The notes below the pieces were generated by a model, which made no database searches, was not told where the DNA came from, and saw nothing but the letters and a program-made list of their open reading frames with translations. This document shows positions 17,631 through 26,014 of a stretch of DNA of 64,000 nt, one piece after another (the first letter of the stretch is position 1; each line of letters opens with the position of its first letter). This DNA comes from Actinopolymorpha rutila. Lineage in GTDB: Bacteria > Actinomycetota > Actinomycetes > Propionibacteriales > Actinopolymorphaceae. The position numbers and the translations under genes are program-made. The stretch is taken from assembly GCF_013407855.1 (NCBI RefSeq), contig NZ_JACBZH010000001.1:6014001-6078000 (forward strand). The letters are read 5' to 3'.

Positions 17631-17990
17631 CTACGTGCAGTACGCCTCGACCTCGATGGGCTGTCGGATCGACTCTCCGGCAGCGACGTGGAAGTGGAGA
17701 TGCTTGGAGTCCTGGTAGCGACCGAGGTTGGTCAGCACCCGGCAGGCCCCGTGCTCGGCCTGGACTCGGCCGGCGACCTGACGAACCACAGCCGGCACGC
17801 TGTGGAGGAGATTCTCGTCTGCTTCGCCGAGATCAATCAGAGACGGGACGTGTCGCTTTGGCACCACGACGATGTGCACCGGCCAGAACGGCCTGGTGTG
17901 GTGGAATGCCAGAACCTCATCGGTCTCGGTGACAACCTCGACTGGCGTTCGGCCGCTCAACGCCTCGTCACAGTAGAAGTCCTCGCTCAC
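17631..17990 (-). CDS. HIT family protein
   Basis: 119-aa histidine-triad nucleotide-binding protein. The HIT motif HLHFHVAAG lies near residue 100, with PFWPVHIVVVPKRHVPSLIDL before it, as in Hint-type purine nucleoside phosphoramidases. GTG 17990 has AAGGAG six nt upstream. It is a stand-alone cytoplasmic enzyme. A frame open further upstream to 18092 lacks a ribosome-binding site. Confidence 0.88.
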   Translation of the reverse strand: MSEDFYCDEALSGRTPVEVVTETDEVLAFHHTRPFWPVHIVVVPKRHVPSLIDLGEADENLLHSVPAVVRQVAGRVQAEHGACRVLTNLGRYQDSKHLHFHVAAGESIRQPIEVEAYCT

Positions 17991-18153
17991 AGCCGTCTCC
18001 TTACTCGTGCATCGTCTGGACTGCGAACTCACCGGTGCCCGAGGGCCGGAATCCGATTCGACGCAGGACCGATCATCAATGGAGATGACCACGCGAAGAG
18101 TGCCGGCCTCGAACTCGTGCGGCCACTCGCCGCGCTCAAGCCCCCTGCGCGTT

Positions 18154-18312
18154 CTATGCGCTGTGCGGTCGGGTGACGACGTACAGGATGACCGGAGCCA
18201 GAGCGAGAGCCACGACGACCAGGAGCCAGGTCGGCACCCGTCGATTCAGTAGTTTGCCGATGCCGAGAGCCACTACCACCAGGACGAGGGCCAGAGCGAC
18301 CAGTGCGAGCAT
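18154..18312 (-). CDS. 52-aa membrane protein with two TM helices
   Basis: A short gene encoding MLALVALALVLVVVALGIG, a basic turn (KLLNRRVPTW), then LLVVVALALAPVILYVV and a polar tail. The two evenly sized hydrophobic helices and a basic loop argue for a real hairpin membrane protein. No clear ribosome-binding site is seen. Two AGTACT palindromes, 10 bp apart, lie at 18321-18336 just upstream and might be an operator. Function unknown. Confidence 0.5.
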   Translation of the reverse strand: MLALVALALVLVVVALGIGKLLNRRVPTWLLVVVALALAPVILYVVTRPHSA

Positions 18313-18349
18313 GCGCAGACAGTACTGCCAAGTACTGCTCTATGGCTTG

Positions 18350-19033
18350 TCAGGAAGCGCCGCGGTGGTGGCGTTCGCCGTGGGCGTCCAGCTCACCGAT
18401 GGTCGGTTCTGCTACCTCGGCGGCTTGTTCGCGATCGTCGGCGGCTTGTTCGCGCTGGTTGGCCTCACGGTCGCGCTGGTCAGCTTCGCGGTCGCGCTGA
18501 TCGGCGTCGCGCTCGCGATCGTCGGCGATCCGTTCCCGCTGGTGGGCTTCGCGGTCGCGCTGGTCGGCGATTCCTTCCCGTTCGTTGGCGATTCGTTCAC
18601 GTTCGTCGCCTTCGCGGTCGCGTTCGTCGGCTTCGTGGTTGCGCTGGTTGCCGAGCTGATCGCGTTCGTCGGCCCTGCGCGTACGTTCGTCGGCCTTGAT
18701 GAATCGGAGTTCCTCGAGCCGCCGGCGGGCCTCTGCCTCCATGCCGCGGATGTAGGTCCTGCGCCGTCGTTCCTTGCTTGCCTCATCGCGTCGTCCGGTC
18801 GCGTCGGAGCGTTCGTCGGAGGCTTGACGGCGGCCTGTGGCGGCTTCACCTTCCTGCGCCGCGAGGAGTTTTCTTCGCTCCAACGCTCCCCTGCGCAGCC
18901 GTGCGGCGAGCGCACGCGTCTGGGCGGCTCGCTGCCGAAAGCTCAGTGCGATCCGCTGCCTTCGGGGGATTTCGATCGGTTCGTACTGCCGACCGTCATC
19001 TGCGGTGGGCATATTTCCAACGTAGCGCGGCAT
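18350..19033 (-). CDS. Charged heptad-repeat (AD-x-R-E) coiled-coil protein
   Basis: 227 aa. Residues 1-113 are Arg/Ala/Glu-rich helix. Residues 114-204 are thirteen unbroken heptads of the form A-D/N-E/Q-R-D/E-x-x (for example ADERDRE, ADQRDRE, ANEREGI). Ala and Arg take the usual core places, so it may be a single stable helix rather than a classic coiled coil. No signal or membrane segment. ATG 19033 or 19012 may be the start. A gene with the same heptads is divergently transcribed next door. Function unknown. Confidence 0.65.
   Translation of the reverse strand: MPRYVGNMPTADDGRQYEPIEIPRRQRIALSFRQRAAQTRALAARLRRGALERRKLLAAQEGEAATGRRQASDERSDATGRRDEASKERRRRTYIRGMEAEARRRLEELRFIKADERTRRADERDQLGNQRNHEADERDREGDERERIANEREGIADQRDREAHQRERIADDRERDADQRDREADQRDREANQREQAADDREQAAEVAEPTIGELDAHGERHHRGAS
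18422..18694 (-). repeat. Thirteen imperfect 21-bp tandem repeats (coding)
   Basis: The heptads of the protein above are encoded by tandem 21-bp units with GCCGACxAGCGxGACCGCGAG-like content on the minus strand. Unit number could vary between strains. Confidence 0.65.
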
Positions 19034-19192
19034 GGCGCGGCGATACCGCGGCCATCGCTTGGATCCCGCTGGACGGTTCTTCGGCCCACGGTCACATCGG
19101 GAGGGTTCGGGTGGCTTCGTACCCGCCGCGTCTTCGATTGGGCCGACATGGGGGGTCGATCATCGGTCCGTGACGTGCCTAGACTTCAGGGC

Positions 19193-19705
19193 ATGGGCGC
19201 GGACCTGTCCCCCAATGGTGGTCCTGAGTACGACGAGACCGTTCGTCAGTTGCGGGACCGCGAGGACAGGCTGCGTCAGGCCGCCGCGAGGCTTCGCGAT
19301 CAGTCTGCGCAGGAGTTCGATCGGTGCATCCAGGAGTGGCACTCCCCTGACCTGTGGCGTGATCGTGCCGCGACGTTGCGGCGACAGGACCGTGCCATCG
19401 CGGGAAGCGAACGTGAAGTTGCCTCGACGCTGCGTGCCCAGGCGGCGCAGGAGCGCATAAGGGTCGGCGAGGCTGTTCCTGTCGAGTTGGGGGCACGAGA
19501 ACTGGCCGCGAAGGACCGTCAGCGGGTGGCCGACGACCGCGAAGCTGTCGCCGACGAGCGAGAACATATCGCCGACCGCCGGGAGGCCGACGCCGACGAG
19601 CGAGAAGCGGCGCTGAACCTACGTGAAGCAGATCTTGATCGGCGCGAGAAGTCGAGCCCAGAACAAGCGGGGACTCAGCCGCGGTCCACCTCGTCGGGGT
19701 CGTGA
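19193..19705 (+). CDS. Second heptad-repeat (AD-x-R-E) protein
   Basis: 170 aa, helical throughout. Residues about 15-105 are charged helix with an RDREDRLRQAAARLRDQ segment; residues about 112-155 hold six heptads (ADDREAV, ADEREHI, ADRREAD, ADEREAA, LNLREAD, LDRREKS). The tail is Ser/Pro/Gly-rich. ATG 19193 has TAGACT seven nt upstream (possible leaderless start). The frame is open back to 18173, but that part is antisense to the neighbouring gene. Probable partner or paralogue of the divergent protein. Confidence 0.65.
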   Translation: MGADLSPNGGPEYDETVRQLRDREDRLRQAAARLRDQSAQEFDRCIQEWHSPDLWRDRAATLRRQDRAIAGSEREVASTLRAQAAQERIRVGEAVPVELGARELAAKDRQRVADDREAVADEREHIADRREADADEREAALNLREADLDRREKSSPEQAGTQPRSTSSGS

Positions 19706-19862
19706 GCCATCCGGTAGAAATCGCGCTTGGTCACCTGGATGTCGTGGCCGTTGTCGGCTTGGACGAAACCAGTCCGGGCTTGATGCGCTCGATGGTGTCC
19801 AGCCGAAACTCGACCGGAGCGGTCGACCAACTGTTGTCGTTCGTACCGCCGGCAACGTCATA
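19704..19862 (-). pseudogene. Possible frameshifted gene remnant
   Basis: Two minus-strand frames join into one plausible protein: VAGGTNDNSWSTAPVEFRL then DTIERIKPG, followed in the next frame by FVQADNGHDIQVTKRDFYR and MAHDPDEVDRG with a TGA stop. The switch is near 19765-19775. The first part has no good start and runs back into the end of the upstream gene. Could be a real gene broken by one base, or chance. Confidence 0.3.
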
Positions 19863-20322
19863 GACAATCCGACCCGATCCCGTGGTACGTGACGCCATGG
19901 CGCTCGCAGGCCTCCGCCAGGGCATTGTCCGCTGCCTTCAGGTCGACCCGGCCGAGGACCATGCTGTCGGCGAGGTGGCGGAAACCTCGCGGTGCTGGAT
20001 CGGCTCGCGAGTCGATCAGCACATACGGGAGCGGCCCACCCTGCTTGCCGCTGCCGACTGTCCAGGGGATCTGGCGCACCCGCGACCAGCGCTTGAACAG
20101 CAGGTGCTTCAGGTCCTTCCAGGCGACGACCTCACGACGCCGGTCCTTGTACATCCAGACGAGGTGATCGCCGTCGTCGACGAGCTGTCCGGTGGCGCAC
20201 ACCTTCGCCCACCACAAGGCGCGCAGAACGCCGAGAACTATGCAGCCGACACCGAACAGCACAGGGTCGTCGGCGGATGCCAACGCGCCCGCCACCATGA
20301 CAACGCCCAGCGAGCACGGCAT
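19858..20322 (-). CDS. Membrane protein, PH-like domain (paralogue 1)
   Basis: 154 aa. Two N-terminal hydrophobic helices (about 4-40) are followed by a soluble domain with LVDDGDHLVWMYKDRRREVVAW, a pattern like bacterial PH domains, and an end AADNALAEACERHGVTYHG. A protein of the same length and about 70 percent similar lies at 51441-51905. The ATG is supported by GAGG seven nt upstream, conserved in both copies. It lies 65 bp after a beta-lactamase-fold gene on the same strand. Confidence 0.7.
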   Translation of the reverse strand: MPCSLGVVMVAGALASADDPVLFGVGCIVLGVLRALWWAKVCATGQLVDDGDHLVWMYKDRRREVVAWKDLKHLLFKRWSRVRQIPWTVGSGKQGGPLPYVLIDSRADPAPRGFRHLADSMVLGRVDLKAADNALAEACERHGVTYHGIGSDCL

Positions 20323-20387
20323 CACGGCGCCTCGCCATGATCTGCGGGCAGAGGCCGCGACGTCTGCAGCTTCGGACGCCGGTCCGG

Positions 20388-21329
20388 TCAGCCGAGTCTC
20401 GGGACGATCTCCGACCAGATCGCGTCCAGGATGTCGGTGGTCTCGCCCTGGTAGTGAGAAGTGACCGTGACGCATGCGGCGTGACGGGGAAACACCACGC
20501 AGAACTGTCCGTAGATCCCGTCCATCCGCCAGGCTCCGTCGCGGTCGCAAAGCCACACGTGGCGACCGTAGGTGGCGTTCTGCGGATGAGGTCTGGCCCC
20601 ACCCGTGGCCAGGTGCCCGTCGGTGCTGACCGTGTCGGTCGAGAGCGAAGCGACGTACTCGGCGGAGACGACCTGCCGGCCCTGGTAGCGGCCTCCGTTC
20701 AGCAGGGTCTGCCCGAGGCGGGCGATCTCGGCCGTACGCAGGAACAGCCCGACCGCTCCGAGGGAGTAACCGAGAGGACATCGGTGCCACTGAGGGTTGG
20801 CGATCCCCAGCGGTGTGAAGAGCCGTGGGACCAGGTAGTCGCGCAGGTCCAGGCCCGAACAGGCGTGGATGATCCTGCTCAGTACGTAGGTGCTCCCGCC
20901 CCGATACTGGAACAGCGTTCCCGGCGTGGCGACCGGTACCGCCGAGAGGAAATCCGCCGCCGGGTCGCCCGGGTGGTCGGCGTCCTCGCTGGGCCATCGC
21001 CAACCCTGGCCGGACGTCATGGTCAGCAGGTGGCGGATCGTGACCGCCTCGACCCCGTCGCCGGCCGCGGAGGCGAGTCCCGGCAGGTGCCGCAGCACCG
21101 GGTCGTCCACCTCGAGCAACCCCTCGTCGGAGGCGATCCCCACCGCGACCGAGGTGAACGTCTTCGACACCGAGAACACGTCGCGGCGGATGTCCGCGGC
21201 CCAGTGTCGCTCCACCGGGTCGCGCCCTTCTTGATGCACATGCACGCCGTCGACGCCCAGGCCCCGCACAGCAGCAACGTGCCCGAACCGCGCAACACCG
21301 TCCAATACCGCTGCCGCTGGTGGCGTCAT
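20388..21329 (-). CDS. Class C beta-lactamase-fold serine hydrolase
   Basis: 313-aa serine hydrolase. The SxxK motif is SVSK (about residue 52). The usual YxN is replaced by YRGG (in TLFQYRGGSTYVLSRII), so the second catalytic asparagine is missing. A late DGIYGQFCVVFP matches the family's final strand. Such proteins include esterases and D-amino peptidases; lactamase activity is unlikely. No signal peptide. ATG 21329 is used; an ATG at 21392 would add 21 residues. Confidence 0.85.
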   Translation of the reverse strand: MTPPAAAVLDGVARFGHVAAVRGLGVDGVHVHQEGRDPVERHWAADIRRDVFSVSKTFTSVAVGIASDEGLLEVDDPVLRHLPGLASAAGDGVEAVTIRHLLTMTSGQGWRWPSEDADHPGDPAADFLSAVPVATPGTLFQYRGGSTYVLSRIIHACSGLDLRDYLVPRLFTPLGIANPQWHRCPLGYSLGAVGLFLRTAEIARLGQTLLNGGRYQGRQVVSAEYVASLSTDTVSTDGHLATGGARPHPQNATYGRHVWLCDRDGAWRMDGIYGQFCVVFPRHAACVTVTSHYQGETTDILDAIWSEIVPRLG

Positions 21330-21471
21330 GGCGCCCGACCCTAGCTCACACGATTCGCGGCGAGTCGCCGCTTCTCCCAGCCGTAGCTCCATCTCTTAAT
21401 TGATCTTGGGCCTTGGGACGCAAGATCGGTCGACGCTGGCGGCGGAACCGGTCGCCCGCCACTATGAGTGC

Positions 21472-21735
21472 GTGAACACCTCTGCGCGGGGCGCCCTGGG
21501 CTGGCTGGGGCTGGTCTGCCTCGTCCCGTTGCTGTTTCTCTACGTCGTCAGCGGACTCGTCGCGCCGTGGTGGGCGGTGGCGAGCTTCGTCGTGGTCTGG
21601 TGCCTGTTGCTCCTCATCGCCTTACGTTCGTTCCGCCGCCGGCCCCTGTTGGCCCTCGCCCTGCCCTTCCTGGGGCTGGTGTGGTGGTACGCGGTCCTGT
21701 GGTTCGGGGACGTGTTCCTGAACTGGACCGCGTGA
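21472..21735 (+). CDS. Small membrane protein
   Basis: 87 aa with three hydrophobic segments (about 9-28, 31-50, 57-80) and a basic loop RSFRRRP. GTG 21472 is used since the region before it is not hydrophobic or conserved; a frame is open back to 21400. Divergent from the serine hydrolase. Function unknown. Confidence 0.6.
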   Translation: MNTSARGALGWLGLVCLVPLLFLYVVSGLVAPWWAVASFVVVWCLLLLIALRSFRRRPLLALALPFLGLVWWYAVLWFGDVFLNWTA

Positions 21736-21779
21736 CCATCGATCCGGATGGCGAACGCGCGAACGACTGCGACGAGGGT

Positions 21780-22310
21780 TCAGTGCAGCCAGCGGACCTG
21801 GTTGAGGTCGGCGGTGAGCTGGACGTTCTTCCAGGTGTCGACGTCCCAGTGGGCATTGCCCGTGGCGTAGATGGCGACTCGGGTGTGCTGGTAGTGCCGC
21901 TGCAGGTGCCGGGAGTCGGCGATGGAGGGGCACAGCTCATCCTTCAGGTCGGTCAGCTGGACGCACATGACGACGACGGGGAGATCCGCCTGTGCACGGT
22001 TCCTGGCCGGGTAGAAGACGACAGAGCGGGAGTCGGCGCGATCGTGGCCCGACACCGTCGTCTGGTCGTCGGCGATCTGCGCGGTCGCGTAGTGGTACGC
22101 CGTCGGGTAGTCGTATCCGGCGGGCAGGTCGACCGGCAGGACCATCTGTACGCCGCGGACCACGCTCAGTTGCATTCGTACGTACGCCTGAGTGGAAGGC
22201 CCAGGCGGCTCGGGTGGGGCCGCCGGCGTGGTGGCGTGCCAGAAGACGAGGACCGCGGCCATCAGGCCGAGCGCGATCACCGAAGGCATCCACTTGGGAG
22301 CCGGCTTCAT
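21780..22310 (-). CDS. Membrane-anchored or secreted hypothetical protein
   Basis: 176 aa. One N-terminal hydrophobic helix (about 10-27, VIALGLMAAVLVFW), a proline-rich linker (AAPPEPPGP), then an extracytoplasmic domain with two cysteines (MCVQL and ELCPS). I do not recognise the domain. It converges with the small membrane protein at 21472. Confidence 0.65.
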   Translation of the reverse strand: MKPAPKWMPSVIALGLMAAVLVFWHATTPAAPPEPPGPSTQAYVRMQLSVVRGVQMVLPVDLPAGYDYPTAYHYATAQIADDQTTVSGHDRADSRSVVFYPARNRAQADLPVVVMCVQLTDLKDELCPSIADSRHLQRHYQHTRVAIYATGNAHWDVDTWKNVQLTADLNQVRWLH

Positions 22311-22396
22311 GGCGGGATCATGACAGAGCCGCCACCGTTGCAGCAGCTACGCGGCGACGATGCTTAGAGCTATTGCCCCGAGGCGAGGTGACGAAC

Positions 22397-22876
22397 ATGG
22401 CCGTGCCGTCACTGTTCGGCGACATCGCACTACGTCTCGTTGCGGATCTGCAGGATGCCGTAGGGTCGTGGGCCGTCGAGGTCATCGCGGAGACCCCTGA
22501 TGACCGCTTCGGTTCGCCGATCTGGTTCCCGTCCTTCAACGCCGCACCACCACCGGCCGGGCAGACGTACGTCACACCCTGGCCGTTCCCGGCGACGATA
22601 TCGATACTCCATGGTGGCCGGGAGGAACTACGGCTGGCGTTCTGGTCCGTCGGGGGCGAGCCCCTGTCATCCCAGGTCGCAGAAGCCCTCGACCACCTCC
22701 AGGACGTGGTGGCCGAGGAGACGACCGAGCAGTGGCCGCTGTGCCCGGATCACCGCCATGCCCTGATCCCAGTGCCCGACGGCGACCTGGTGGGTTGGGC
22801 GTGCCCGTCGTCGCGCCAGGCCCTGGTCCCGCTGGGCGGCCTGGCGCGGCTCAGGGGTAAGTACCCAGGGCAGTGA
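22397..22876 (+). CDS. Hypothetical protein with CPxH/CP zinc-like tail
   Basis: 159 aa. The C-terminal 60 residues contain WPLCPDHRHALIP and LVGWACPSSRQALVPLGGL, a Cys-x-x-His plus Cys pair that may bind zinc. A related ending (WPPCPHHPDRHPLI...AVWVCPADG...PIGGL) is found in the protein at 55253-55615, so both belong to one family. ATG 22397 follows GAGGTGA; GTG 22388 is also possible. It lies 71 bp before guaB. Confidence 0.65.
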   Translation: MAVPSLFGDIALRLVADLQDAVGSWAVEVIAETPDDRFGSPIWFPSFNAAPPPAGQTYVTPWPFPATISILHGGREELRLAFWSVGGEPLSSQVAEALDHLQDVVAEETTEQWPLCPDHRHALIPVPDGDLVGWACPSSRQALVPLGGLARLRGKYPGQ

Positions 22877-22947
22877 TCATGACGCGGCGCGGGGCATTGG
22901 TGGGAGGATCCTCGCACCAGCACTTGCCGTTGGATCGGGAGGATTGC

Positions 22948-24444
22948 ATGGCACAGGTCGTTGCCGGGGTTTCGAGGACGTTCAACGAGTACCTACTTCT
23001 GCCGAACCGGACCGGTGTCGGCTGCGCACCTGAAGCCGTCGATCTGCGTACGCCGTTGGTGCGGCACCGGGAAGGTGCGGAGTCGGCGATCGAGCTTGGT
23101 TCTCCGTTCACGTCGGCGATCATGCAGGCGGTCAGCTCTCCCGACCTGGCGATCGCGCTCGCACGCAACGGCGGCCTGAGCTTCCTCCACCACAACTGCC
23201 CCATCGACGAGCAGGCCGCGGACGTCCGGAAGGTCAAGAACTTCAAGGCGGGCTTCGTCACCAGTGACACGAACGTACGGCCACAGGACACACTGCAACA
23301 CCTGGTTGACGTCATGCGCCACACCGGCCACGGCACCGCGGCAGTTACCCACGACGGAAGCGCTGGTGGCCGGCTGCTCGGCCTGGTGACATCCCGCGAC
23401 TTCCATCCTCATCGGCATGATCTCGATGCCCCCGTTGCCGACCGGATGACCGCCATCGCGGACCTACCACGCTCCGGTTCCGACCTCACCCTCTCCGAGG
23501 CCAACTCACGTCTGTGGGAAGAGCGCCTCGACTGCCTTCCGGTAGTCGATGCCAATGGTCACCTGCGGTCCTTGGTGTTCCGTTCCGACTACGAGGACAA
23601 CAAGCGCTACCCGAACCAACTCGTGGACCTGGACAAGCGCCTGCGCGTTGGTGCGGGCGTGAACACCTACGACTACGAAGAACGCATTCCCGCGCTCCTG
23701 GACGCCGGGGCAGATGTCTTGTGCTTCGACAGCTCCGACGGCTACAGCGACTGGCAGGCACAGGCCCTCACCTGGGCGAAGAAGCACTACCCGGAGATCC
23801 CCGTCGGTGGCGGGAATGTCGTCGACGGGGAAGCGTTCGACTTCCTCGCGGAAGCGGGCGCGGACTTCATCAAGGTCGGCGTGGGTGGTGGCTCCATCTG
23901 CATTACTCGCGACCAGAAGGGAATCGGCCGGGGCCAGGCCAGCGCCGTACTCGATGTCGCCGCGGCCCGCGACGCCTTCCGCGAGCGCACCGGCGAGTAT
24001 GTGCCGATCTGCTCCGACGGCGGACTCGTGCACGATTACCACATGGCGCTGGCGCTCGCGATGGGGTCGGACTTCGTGATGATGGGGCGCTACTTCGCCC
24101 GCTTCGACCAGGCTCCCGGGGCGAAGCTCCCCACCAAGGACGGCTTTGTGAAGGAGTACTGGGGCGAAGGTTCCAACCGCGCCCGCAACTGGCAGCGCTA
24201 CGGACAGGGCGGACAGGGACTCATCTTCGAAGAAGGCGTCGACGGCTACGTCCCGTACGCCGGCGACCTCAGCGACGGCCTGACTGTCACGATCGCCAAG
24301 ATCAAGGCAACCATGGTGTCCTGCGGCGCCACGACCCTGCCGGAATTCCAGGCCACCGCTCGACTGACTCTCGTATCCGAACAGAGCTTCCAGGAAAACC
24401 ACGCCAGCGTCGCCGTGCGCGACACCCCAGCCGTTGCTGTCTGA
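22948..24444 (+). CDS. guaB: IMP dehydrogenase
   Basis: 498 aa, the usual IMPDH length. The enzyme oxidises IMP to XMP with NAD+, the first committed step to GMP. A TIM barrel is interrupted by a CBS-pair insert (about residues 95-215: LLGLVTSRDF, DCLPVVDANGHLRSLVFRSD). The catalytic loop is GGGSICITRDQKGIGRGQ with the nucleophilic Cys (Ile replaces the common Thr after it), and the flap has NWQRY and EEGVDGYVPYAG, giving the Arg-Tyr pair that separates IMPDH from GMP reductase. ATG 22948 has GGGAGG upstream. Confidence 0.9.
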   Translation: MAQVVAGVSRTFNEYLLLPNRTGVGCAPEAVDLRTPLVRHREGAESAIELGSPFTSAIMQAVSSPDLAIALARNGGLSFLHHNCPIDEQAADVRKVKNFKAGFVTSDTNVRPQDTLQHLVDVMRHTGHGTAAVTHDGSAGGRLLGLVTSRDFHPHRHDLDAPVADRMTAIADLPRSGSDLTLSEANSRLWEERLDCLPVVDANGHLRSLVFRSDYEDNKRYPNQLVDLDKRLRVGAGVNTYDYEERIPALLDAGADVLCFDSSDGYSDWQAQALTWAKKHYPEIPVGGGNVVDGEAFDFLAEAGADFIKVGVGGGSICITRDQKGIGRGQASAVLDVAAARDAFRERTGEYVPICSDGGLVHDYHMALALAMGSDFVMMGRYFARFDQAPGAKLPTKDGFVKEYWGEGSNRARNWQRYGQGGQGLIFEEGVDGYVPYAGDLSDGLTVTIAKIKATMVSCGATTLPEFQATARLTLVSEQSFQENHASVAVRDTPAVAV

Positions 24445-25011
24445 TTCGGAGACACAAGTTGCCGCGGTTACCCGGAAAAGGATCAATACCTCCGGGACAT
24501 GAACCAGGGACTGGGCACTTGGGCCCGAGCCAAGGCGGCGGGTATTGATGAACGGACCATCAGCAGGCTGCGTCAGGTTCGTAACGATTATTATCAGGAA
24601 TACCTTAGAACAGAAGCCATCGAGATCGAAGGCGTCGCCGAAACTCTTGCCGAACTGTCAAAATACGTCCGCATGGCCATCGTGACGACCGCAAGACGTG
24701 TGGATTTTGAACTTATCCATGAGAAGCGCCGAGTCAGACAGTTCATGGATTTCGTGCTTGTCCGCGAGGACTACAACCTCGCCAAGCCGCACCCGGAACC
24801 ATACCTGACCGGCTTGAAGCGCCTCGGAGCCACCAAAGAAGAGACACTGGTCGTAGAAGATTCATCCAGAGGGCTGAACTCAGCCGTGGCGGCCGGCATC
24901 GACTGTGTCATTGTCTACAACGAGTTCACAAAGGCACATGATTTTTCACAGGCCAGCTTTCGAATCGAGACTCTGATTGAATTGAAGGACATCATCCTCG
25001 ATGCAACCTGA
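24445..25011 (+). pseudogene. HAD-family hydrolase lacking its 5' end
   Basis: The frame opens right after the guaB stop; the first ATG is 24499 (170 aa). The cap helices (LRQVRNDYYQEYL), motif II (IVTTAR), motif III lysine (AKPHPEPYL) and motif IV (VVEDSSRG) of a HAD phosphatase are all present, but motif I with the nucleophilic DxD is gone. Base use is clearly less GC-rich than its neighbours. It looks like an imported gene whose first 30-40 codons were lost at the junction with guaB; phosphatase activity should be absent. Confidence 0.7.
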
Positions 25012-25024
25012 AGGAGCCTGACCG

Positions 25025-25663
25025 GTGTCGTACGAGGAACTGGAGCGACGGCAGGCCGCGTTGCGAAGCGACGCCGCGACGATCCTCGCCGAGCTCGACA
25101 CGTCCGGAGTCTTCGAGCGTCTCGGCACGATTCTGCCGACGGGGAGTTACGTATCCGGCCTGATGACCTGGCCCGAGATCGACATCATGCTCGCCGTCGG
25201 GTCCAGGTTCGCACCGGCGGACGTGCTCGACCTGCTCAGGCGGATCGTCGAGATCCCCGGCGTGGTGGACATGCACTACACCGACGAACGCGGATCACGT
25301 GCACCGACCGATGCGGTCCGCGACGAGCGATATCACGTGACCATCGGTATGGAGCGGCCCGGGACGGTCGGGCCGGCGAAGGGCACCGCGAGCGCCATCG
25401 TCAGCTGGCGGATCGATCTCTCGCTCTGGCTCCACGACGACCACGCCAGTGTCACGGCCTGGCACGAGGAGCTCCGCGACTCGATCACGGACGACCAGCG
25501 ACGTGCAGTCCTTCGAATCAAGGACGTCTGGCACCGCACGCCACGCTATCCCGACGAGGTGAGTGGCCTCGACATCTACACGGCAGTGCTCGACGCGGGC
25601 GTGCGGACCCCTGAGCAGTTCGGTGGCTGGCTGGCAGAGCGTGACGGCCGGCAGGAACCCTGA
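25025..25663 (+). CDS. Nucleotidyltransferase-fold protein
   Basis: 212 aa. LPTGSYVSGLMTWPEIDIML matches the GSxxxG...DxD start of the nucleotidyltransferase fold (residues about 38-58), although one of the two acidic residues is inside EIDIM. The rest is helical and of GrpB or aminoglycoside-adenylyltransferase-like size. GTG 25025 has AAGGAG eight nt upstream, overlapping the HAD stop, so it is likely co-transcribed. Substrate unknown. Confidence 0.7.
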   Translation: MSYEELERRQAALRSDAATILAELDTSGVFERLGTILPTGSYVSGLMTWPEIDIMLAVGSRFAPADVLDLLRRIVEIPGVVDMHYTDERGSRAPTDAVRDERYHVTIGMERPGTVGPAKGTASAIVSWRIDLSLWLHDDHASVTAWHEELRDSITDDQRRAVLRIKDVWHRTPRYPDEVSGLDIYTAVLDAGVRTPEQFGGWLAERDGRQEP

Positions 25664-25842
25664 GGCTGCGTCCGAGTCTTCGGCCACTACGGCTCGAGGA
25701 CAGTGCTCGCCCGCGCGGTGACAGCCGCGGCACAGTTGGTGGTTTTACGCTTCGTTAACGCTGGTCCTGCAGGCTCCGCACCAGACATCCGGGGGACGGG
25801 GCGGTTGAGCGGGGGGCTCGGCCGAGTCGGTGTTGGGGGACG

Positions 25843-25874
25843 GCGCGGCCGGGGTAGGGAGGCCCCGGCCGCGC
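25843..25874. terminator. 12-bp hairpin terminator
   Basis: GCGCGGCCGGGG and CCCCGGCCGCGC form a perfect 12-bp stem with an 8-nt loop, ending the transcript from 22948-25663. There is no T-run, as is common in actinomycetes. The rest of 25,664-26,014 shows no gene. Confidence 0.7.
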
Positions 25875-25985
25875 TACTTCGCGTTGTGACGCCACAGCCA
25901 GGTTCGCGACTTTGCGGCTCGCCAGAAGTTCTTCACTGGGCGGCGCGGAGCGCGACATGAGGGGCATTGGATGAGCTGCTGCATA

Positions 25986-26006
25986 CCCTCCTGACTTGCT
26001 GGGAGG
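25986..26006 (+). promoter_or_regulatory. Hairpin that would cover the GNAT ribosome-binding site
   Basis: CCCTCC (25986-25991) can pair with GGGAGG (26001-26006), the ribosome-binding site of the gene at 26015. This could hold translation down; inference only. Confidence 0.3.
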
Positions 26007-26014
26007 ATGGCAGC

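Noticed and set aside
18422..18694. 21-bp tandem repeats considered as a CRISPR or satellite
   Set aside because: Units are adjacent without spacers and keep a heptad protein frame; not CRISPR.
18173..19192. N-terminal extension of the second heptad protein, with long Val/Phe runs
   Set aside because: It is the reverse complement of the first heptad protein's repeats; ATG 19193 is the better start.
20388..21329. Beta-lactamase resistance gene
   Set aside because: Lacks a signal peptide and the YxN asparagine; more likely an esterase-type serine hydrolase.
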